Under the pieces are notes generated by a model. It was not told where the DNA came from and ran no database searches. It was given only the letters and a program-made list of their open reading frames with translations. This document shows, one piece after another, positions 7,374 through 11,678 of a DNA stretch of 11,678 nt (position 1 is the stretch's first letter; each line of letters opens with the position of its first letter). The translations under genes and the position numbers were made by a program. Origin of the DNA: Bacillota bacterium (lineage in GTDB: Bacteria > Bacillota > Clostridia > Christensenellales > Aristaeellaceae). The stretch lies in assembly GCA_023409955.1 (NCBI GenBank), contig JAEYQQ010000117.1, positions 1-11,678 of the forward strand, in the 5' to 3' direction.

Positions 7374-8051
7374 TTAATCCACTCGTCCGCCGTGAAACAT
7401 GCATTCATACACCTTCCGGCCATCTGCATAGATTTCTTCCAGGCCGCTGAACCAGTCAAAGTCCCCCTGTATGGCGGCATGGTAAACATTGGGACCCTGA
7501 ATATGGCATAAAGGCCCCCGGAAGGGGTAGTCCTTGGGGACCTTCATCAGAGCATCCTTTAGAAAGTCGCCAGAAAACCCTTCATGAAGGACACGACCGC
7601 TGTAATTCATAGCCCATACGGGTACGCCCTTGATCCATACTGCTTCTTCGCCGGAAAATTGGCGGCCACCAAGGTACGTATCCAGATAGGCATAGTCTCC
7701 CTCCCGGTAGTCTGCGTCATGGCTGGCTTCACGGCTGGGGCTTATGGAGCCTGTGCTGGCGGCATACGTATGCTGCTTGGCCCTGATTAGAAAACCAATT
7801 AGCGCATCCGTTGCCGTGTCCGGCAAAGCAATGGCAGTTCGGTCGGCACACTCCTTATCGGGCAGAAGCAGTCTGTCCAGGGTTACCTTGTAAAGGCGGC
7901 TTAATGCGATGGCCCTGTCAAGGTCGGGCAGCGCCTGGCCGTTTTCCCATTTGGCTACTGCTTGCCTGGAAACGTTCAGTTTTTGTGCCAGCTGTTCCTG
8001 GCTAAAATTTTCGGCTGTTCTTAAATCCCGCAGCTTTTGTGCTATATTCAT
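7374..8051 (-). CDS. XRE-family transcriptional regulator with DUF5680-like C-terminal domain
   Basis: A 225-residue cytoplasmic protein. Residues about 5-62 form an HTH of the Cro/CI (XRE) type, with FSQEQLAQKLNVSRQAVAKW and then ENGQALPDLD, a classic helix-turn-helix core. After a short linker (64-82), residues about 84-225 match my memory of DUF5680: YREGDYAYLDTYLGG, GEEAVWIKGVPVWAMNY, GRVLHEGFSGDFLKDAL and KVYECMFHGG. That domain has no established function; a ligand- or signal-sensing role is inference. The ATG at 8051 is preferred because GAGGTGA (8057-8063) lies 5 bases upstream. The frame stays open further upstream to 8165, but nothing there looks like coding sequence. The gene converges on glpK and diverges from the asd operon, so either could be a target, or only its own promoter. 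Confidence 0.9.
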   Translation of the reverse strand: MNIAQKLRDLRTAENFSQEQLAQKLNVSRQAVAKWENGQALPDLDRAIALSRLYKVTLDRLLLPDKECADRTAIALPDTATDALIGFLIRAKQHTYAASTGSISPSREASHDADYREGDYAYLDTYLGGRQFSGEEAVWIKGVPVWAMNYSGRVLHEGFSGDFLKDALMKVPKDYPFRGPLCHIQGPNVYHAAIQGDFDWFSGLEEIYADGRKVYECMFHGGRVD

Positions 8052-8080
8052 TGCTCTCACCTCATAAAAAAGTATAGCAC
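8039..8080. promoter_or_regulatory. Inverted repeat at the XRE gene start, possible autoregulatory operator
   Basis: GTGCTATA (8039-8046) and TATAGCAC (8073-8080) are perfect 8-base inverted copies, centres 34 bp apart, about three helical turns. On the minus strand the outer copy overlaps a -10-like TATACT (8071-8076), with no good -35 seen. The inner copy lies in codons 2-5 of the regulator. This fits a dimer or looping operator that represses its own gene, but it is inferred only from position. Confidence 0.4.
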
Positions 8081-8281
8081 GAATGGGCTGGTTGAATAGC
8101 CCCAATATGATGCAATTTGGCAACTGCCGGTTGCGCTTTTTTAGATCCATGAGTTTATGCTTCAAATATAGAACCCATCTCTTTAGGCAAAGGGCCTTGC
8201 AGGCTCAGACGTTTCAATTGCTCCCTCTTGCATTCTCATTGCTTATCCACCAATATTTATTAAAAAAACCAAAAGCTTAGA
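8081..8281. other. Intergenic region without recognised gene
   Basis: Between the XRE start region and the asd operon promoter there are about 200 bases with scattered A/T-rich runs (for example 8253-8270). I see no ORF with a ribosome binding site, no RNA gene and no strong hairpin. It may hold upstream promoter elements for asd. Confidence 0.6.
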
Positions 8282-8310
8282 TTGACAACGAAGTGTTAGC
8301 GTGGTATCAT
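8282..8310 (+). promoter_or_regulatory. SigA-type promoter of the asd-dapA-dapB operon
   Basis: A perfect -35 TTGACA (8282-8287), a 17-base spacer, and a -10 TATCAT (8305-8310, five of six consensus bases). Transcription should start near 8317, about 23 bases before the riboswitch P1 stem. Confidence 0.88.
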
Positions 8311-8339
8311 AACCAACAATCCCGGTAATATGATAGTTT

Positions 8340-8517
8340 TGTGTCAGAGGTGCGTTTTTCATCAGTAATCATGTGAGGGAGCGGGGGCTCTATCCCATAT
8401 GACGAAAGGGAAAAATGCCGAAAGGGACCCGGTTCCCCAACCGGATTGCCTTGGGTGCGTGGTGAACAATTACGCAACTGTCAATGGATTAGCAGAATCC
8501 TTTGGAGCGCTGATACA
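8340..8517 (+). promoter_or_regulatory. Lysine riboswitch (L-box) aptamer
   Basis: Conserved L-box elements appear in order. P1 is TGTGTCAG (8340-8347) with CTGATACA (8510-8517), and AGAGGTGCG is at 8346-8354. P2 is GCGTTTTT (8352-8359) with AAAAATGC (8411-8418), with CAGTA and GAAAGGG in its loop-E and internal-loop positions. GCCGAA is at 8417-8422. P3 is CCGGTT (8429-8434) with AACCGG (8439-8444). P4 is TGCGT (8456-8460) with ACGCA (8472-8476). CTGTCA is at 8478-8483. P5 is GGATT (8486-8490) with AATCC (8496-8500), followed by TTTGGAGCGCTGAT. These match the B. subtilis lysC leader as I recall it. Lysine binding should favour the downstream terminator and so switch off DAP synthesis, consistent with the asd-dapA-dapB genes that follow. 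Confidence 0.93.
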
Positions 8518-8559
8518 GCATGACGGCCATCTGGCCGGCGCTTATTTGCACATGCTTGT

Positions 8560-8599
8560 ACGCACCCGAAGGCTGGCTGCCCAAAGGTGTGTTTTTTTT
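8560..8599 (+). terminator. Riboswitch-controlled intrinsic terminator
   Basis: ACGCACC (8560-8566) pairs with GGTGTGT (8586-8592, one G-U), followed by an unbroken run of eight T (8592-8599). The loop is 19 bases and can hold a small inner stem. It sits between the lysine aptamer and asd, where the expression platform is expected. The stem alone is modest, so the exact base pairing is less sure than the poly-U run. Confidence 0.7.
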
Positions 8600-8652
8600 C
8601 ACCATGATTTCTTTTTTCCTAAATCGCATAGGATAGGATTGAGGTGCTGTGT

Positions 8653-9747
8653 ATGGAGAAGTTTCGGGTTGGTATCGTTGGAGCAACAGGCATGGTTGGG
8701 CAGCGTTTTGTGCAGCTTTTGAAGGATCATCCATGGTTTGAGGTGACAGTGCTGGCCGCCAGTGCTCGCAGTGCAGGCAAAACATATGATCAGGCGGTGG
8801 AAGGCCGCTGGGCTTTCGACAATGAGATTCCTGCCTACGTAAGGAAGATGACCGTATTAGATGCGGCGGATGTTAGCCTGGTGGCATCCATGGCTGACTT
8901 TATTTTCTGTGCCGTTGACATGAAAAAAGATGAAACCAAGGCACTGGAGGAAGCGTATGCCAAAGCGGAGACGCCTGTCGTCAGCAGCAACAGCGCATGC
9001 CGCCTATTGCCTGATGTGCCTATGATCATACCGGAGTTGAATTTTACCCATACGGCGGTGATTGAAACCCAGCGCAGGCGGCTGGGTACCAAGACTGGCT
9101 TTATTGCCGTAAAGCCCAACTGCTCCATCCAAAGCTATGTGCCGGCCCTGACACCGCTTTTGGATTTTGGCATTTCAAAGATCAGCGTATGCACTTATCA
9201 AGCCATCAGCGGTGCTGGCAAAACCTTCGCATCCTGGCCGGAAATGGTGGATAACGTCATCCCTTACATTGGCGGCGAGGATGAAAAGAGCGAACAGGAA
9301 CCACTAAAAATCTGGGGAGAGCTTACAGAAACAGCCCTTGGCCCTGTGGTGAAGTCAGCAGCCACACCAGTCATCAGTGCTCAGTGCATCCGTGTTCCTG
9401 CCACTGACGGCCATTTGGCGGCGGTGTCTGTGGCCTTTGAGAAAAAGCCGGAGATCAGTCAAATACTTGACCGCTGGAATCATTTTGAGACCGAGGCACA
9501 ACGGCTGAACCTTCCCAGCGCACCCAAGCCCTTCCTCCAGTATTTTGAGGATCCCTCCCGCCCCCAAACGAAGCTGGACCGGGATTTTCAAAATGGCATG
9601 GGCGTTTCCATCGGCAGGCTGCGGCCTGATTCCCTGATGGATTACAAGTTCGTGTGCCTTTCTCACAACACGATTCGCGGCGCAGCAGGCGGCAGCGTTT
9701 TAACAGCCGAGCTGCTTTGCGCAAAAGGATACATCCCAAGGAAGTAG
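8653..9747 (+). CDS. asd: Aspartate-semialdehyde dehydrogenase, archaeal/fungal type
   Basis: Asd reduces aspartyl phosphate to aspartate semialdehyde with NADPH, the branch point to lysine/DAP, threonine and methionine. The 364 residues show the N-terminal Rossmann motif GATGMVGQ (10-17) followed by HPWFEV, catalytic Cys157 in KPNCSIQ, QAISGAGKT, and the acid-base His254 in IRVPATDGH. The HPWFE and RVPxxDGH signatures and the length fit the archaeal/fungal branch rather than the E. coli type. The ATG at 8653 has GAGGTG (8641-8646) 6 bases upstream; the GTG at 8644 lies inside that site and is less likely. It is the first gene after the lysine riboswitch and terminator. It ends in TAG (9745-9747), and the following 10 codons are open and in frame with dapA. 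Confidence 0.96.
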   Translation: MEKFRVGIVGATGMVGQRFVQLLKDHPWFEVTVLAASARSAGKTYDQAVEGRWAFDNEIPAYVRKMTVLDAADVSLVASMADFIFCAVDMKKDETKALEEAYAKAETPVVSSNSACRLLPDVPMIIPELNFTHTAVIETQRRRLGTKTGFIAVKPNCSIQSYVPALTPLLDFGISKISVCTYQAISGAGKTFASWPEMVDNVIPYIGGEDEKSEQEPLKIWGELTETALGPVVKSAATPVISAQCIRVPATDGHLAAVSVAFEKKPEISQILDRWNHFETEAQRLNLPSAPKPFLQYFEDPSRPQTKLDRDFQNGMGVSIGRLRPDSLMDYKFVCLSHNTIRGAAGGSVLTAELLCAKGYIPRK

Positions 9748-9777
9748 CGCCGCTGCGCTTACCTGCAAGGAGGAATC

Positions 9778-10665
9778 ATGAAACCAGTGCTCTTTCGCGG
9801 ATCAGGTGTGGCCATTGTCACACCCTTTACTCAGGAAGGCGTCGATGTAGATGCCTTGGACAAATTGGTGGACTTTCAGCTTGAAAACGGAACGGCAGCC
9901 ATCGTCGCCTGCGGCACCACCGGAGAACCCTCCACCATGACCGATGCGGAAAAAGAGCTGGTCATCGACAGGGTGGTTCAGCGTGTGAACGGTCGGATTC
10001 CCGTAATTGCGGGCACAGGCAGCAATGATACCCGCAAGACCATCTTGGCTGCCCGCAGGGCCAAAGCTTTGGGGGCTGATGCACAGCTGTGCGTTACGCC
10101 ATACTATAATAAAACCACACCTCACGGGCTTATTGCCCATTATACCGCCATTGCCGAGGATGGAAGCCTGCCTGTGGTTGTGTACAATGTGCCTGCCAGA
10201 ACCGGCCTGAACATGAAACCGGAAACCTTGGCGGCCATTGCAAAGCATGAGAACATTATCGCCATGAAGGAAGCCAGCGGCGACCTATCGCAGATGCTGG
10301 AAATGGTAAGGCTCTGCGGCAATGACATCGCCTTTTACAGCGGCTGCGACGACAACGTGGCGCCTGTTCTGTCCCTGGGCTTTGACGGTGTTATATCCGT
10401 TGCCTCCAACATTGCGCCCAAATGGATGCATGATTTGACCAAGGCATTTTTTGACGGCGACTGGCGTAAAGCCCTTGCGATGCAGCTTCATATCAACCCC
10501 TTGGTATCGGCACTGTTTTGTGAGGTAAGCCCGATACCGGTAAAGGCGGCCCTTGGGTTAATGGGCCTTTGCCAGGAGTCGGTGCGGCTGCCCCTTGTGC
10601 CAATGCTGCCAGACAATCGTGCACGGCTTGTTCGTGAGTTGAAAGCTTTTGATTTATTGCAATAA
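9778..10665 (+). CDS. dapA: 4-hydroxy-tetrahydrodipicolinate synthase
   Basis: DapA condenses pyruvate with aspartate semialdehyde to 4-hydroxy-tetrahydrodipicolinate, the first lysine/DAP-specific step, in the cytoplasm. The 295 residues form a TIM barrel of normal size. Active-site residues align with E. coli at an offset of three: Thr47-Thr48 in GTTGE, Tyr136 in VVYNVPARTG, Arg141, and the Schiff-base Lys164 in IIAMKEASGD. The ATG at 9778 has AAGGAGG (9767-9773) 4 bases upstream. It lies 30 bases after asd and 17 before dapB, in one operon under the lysine riboswitch. Confidence 0.97.
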   Translation: MKPVLFRGSGVAIVTPFTQEGVDVDALDKLVDFQLENGTAAIVACGTTGEPSTMTDAEKELVIDRVVQRVNGRIPVIAGTGSNDTRKTILAARRAKALGADAQLCVTPYYNKTTPHGLIAHYTAIAEDGSLPVVVYNVPARTGLNMKPETLAAIAKHENIIAMKEASGDLSQMLEMVRLCGNDIAFYSGCDDNVAPVLSLGFDGVISVASNIAPKWMHDLTKAFFDGDWRKALAMQLHINPLVSALFCEVSPIPVKAALGLMGLCQESVRLPLVPMLPDNRARLVRELKAFDLLQ

Positions 10666-10682
10666 TTTCCGGAGGACGCTAT

Positions 10683-11453
10683 ATGCGGATTTTGTTAAGC
10701 GGTGCCTGCGGGCGTATGGGTCATGCCGTGGCGGAGGTATGCCGGGATAAGGGAATAGAGATCGCCGGCGGTGTGGATGTGTCGGCATGCAGTACGGAAG
10801 CGAGCTTTCCTTTATATCCTTCTTTTGAAGCTTGTACGGCCAATGCTGATGTCATTGTGGATTTTACCCGCCCGGAGACGCTGCCCGGTCTGCTGGCCTT
10901 TGCGATTAAAGAGAAAATGCCGGTGGTGTTGGCCACCACCGGCTACAATCCATCAGATATCAGGAAAATCAAGGATGCGTCCCAAACCATTCCCGTCTTT
11001 CAAAGTGCCAACATGAGCCTTGGTATCAATCTTCTCAAAAACCTCATCCGCCAGGCGGCGGCGGTACTGGGAGAAAATTTTGATGTGGAAATCATCGAGC
11101 GGCACCATAACCGCAAAATCGACGCACCCAGCGGCACGGCACTGATGCTTTATGATGAGCTGAGCACATGTTATCCTGGCGGCCGGGAGATGGTACCAGG
11201 CCGTGAAACCCGCACCCAGGCCAGAGAGCACAGGGAGATCGGCGTACACGCCGTTCGCGGCGGATCGGTGGCCGGCACCCATGAGGTTGGCTTTTATGGG
11301 CAGGGGGAGACGCTGACACTGATCCATGATGCTCAAAACCGTACGGTGTTTGCCCAGGGAGCCGTGCAGGCTGCCCTATTTATCAAGGACAAGCCGGCGG
11401 GCTTTTACACCATGGATGATATGATACAGCTTATGCAAAAAAGTATGAAATAA
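10683..11453 (+). CDS. dapB: 4-hydroxy-tetrahydrodipicolinate reductase
   Basis: DapB reduces the DapA product with NAD(P)H to tetrahydrodipicolinate, on the way to meso-DAP for the cell wall and to lysine. The 256 residues show the nucleotide-binding GACGRMGHAV (7-16), DFTRPE, ATTGYN, and SANMSLGINLL. The catalytic segment ERHHNRKIDAPSGTAL (139-154) includes His141-His142 and Lys145. The C-terminal part has RGGSVAGTHEVGFYG and GFYTMDDMI, as in the family. The ATG at 10683 has GGAGG (10671-10675) 7 bases upstream. It is the last visible gene of the asd-dapA-dapB operon; later DAP pathway genes are not in the window. Confidence 0.97.
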   Translation: MRILLSGACGRMGHAVAEVCRDKGIEIAGGVDVSACSTEASFPLYPSFEACTANADVIVDFTRPETLPGLLAFAIKEKMPVVLATTGYNPSDIRKIKDASQTIPVFQSANMSLGINLLKNLIRQAAAVLGENFDVEIIERHHNRKIDAPSGTALMLYDELSTCYPGGREMVPGRETRTQAREHREIGVHAVRGGSVAGTHEVGFYGQGETLTLIHDAQNRTVFAQGAVQAALFIKDKPAGFYTMDDMIQLMQKSMK

Positions 11454-11602
11454 CCCTGCATCGGTTTTCAGCCTAATGACCGCTGATTTTGGAGGGTAAA
11501 GCTTCTCAAACAAGCGACATATGCGCTGGATCCCGGGCAAGCCCTTTTTCAGTGAAGCCAGGGATAGACATGAATGGTGGCTTGTCAATTATTCCATATG
11601 AT

Positions 11603-11636
11603 AAAGGCCGGTGCGCTTTCGCTGCACCGGCCTTTT
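11603..11636 (+). terminator. Intrinsic terminator downstream of dapB
   Basis: AAAGGCCGGTGC (11603-11614) pairs perfectly with GCACCGGCCTTT (11624-11635) around a 9-base loop, and the transcript ends in UUUU. It lies 150 bases after the dapB stop, so it may end the dap operon. The A-run on its left side would also give a U-tail on the minus strand, so it may serve an unseen convergent gene. The 149 bases between dapB and this hairpin hold no gene I can support. Confidence 0.8.
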
Positions 11637-11678
11637 CATGGATGTAACTTGCTGTGGATTATACTTTGGGCTTGGGGG

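Noticed and set aside
8052..8165. Upstream extension of the XRE regulator
   Set aside because: The added residues do not resemble any XRE N-terminus, and the ATG at 8051 has a GAGGTGA site.
8205..8261. 18-codon minus-strand ORF in the XRE-asd gap
   Set aside because: Very short, with only a poor ribosome binding site and no recognisable product.
11521..11601. 26-codon ORF with tandem Trp codons just before the terminator, like a trp leader peptide
   Set aside because: No ribosome binding site near its ATG, no convincing antiterminator complement to the hairpin, and no trp gene visible before the window ends.
1..11678. Genome-wide UAG reassignment
   Set aside because: Only one internal UAG is seen in about ten kilobases of coding sequence, and asd ends naturally at a UAG; the evidence is too thin for a code change.

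Overview
The window reads as chromosomal housekeeping DNA from a low-to-mid GC Firmicute, most likely an anaerobic Clostridia-type bacterium. The support is: strong AGGAGG-like ribosome binding sites, compact operons, a lysine riboswitch ahead of lysine genes, a clostridial-style variant of PurA, an archaeal/fungal-type Asd, and an XRE regulator with a DUF5680-like tail. There are no phage genes, insertion sequences or CRISPR arrays.

Layout. 1-2605 (+) holds the 3' part of purA, then hisH and hisF. HisH-HisF makes AICAR, which flows to IMP, the PurA substrate, so this neighbourhood is metabolically sensible. hisH is complete in length and active-site residues but is broken by a single in-frame UAG at codon 63. 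2606-2895 is an intergenic stretch with a weak terminator candidate, a short palindrome and a good promoter. 2896-5715 (+) is a large single-pass membrane protein: a disordered cytoplasmic N-terminus, one TM helix, an Ig-like domain, a Pro/Thr linker and a PQQ-like beta-propeller. It ends at a strong terminator. 5814-7307 (+) is glpK, without other glp genes. It converges on an XRE-family regulator (7374-8051, -), and a 15-bp perfect hairpin between them probably serves both.

8282-11453 (+) is a lysine/DAP operon: a near-consensus promoter, a lysine riboswitch, a poly-U terminator, then asd-dapA-dapB (aspartyl phosphate to tetrahydrodipicolinate). Lysine should shut the operon down by early termination. 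The likely operon terminator is at 11603-11636.

I found no convincing new multi-gene system. The points most worth a second look are the amber codon in hisH, the asd UAG lying in frame with dapA, the divergent PurA signature motifs, a possible P4-based switch in the riboswitch, an inverted repeat around the XRE start, and the unassigned membrane propeller protein.
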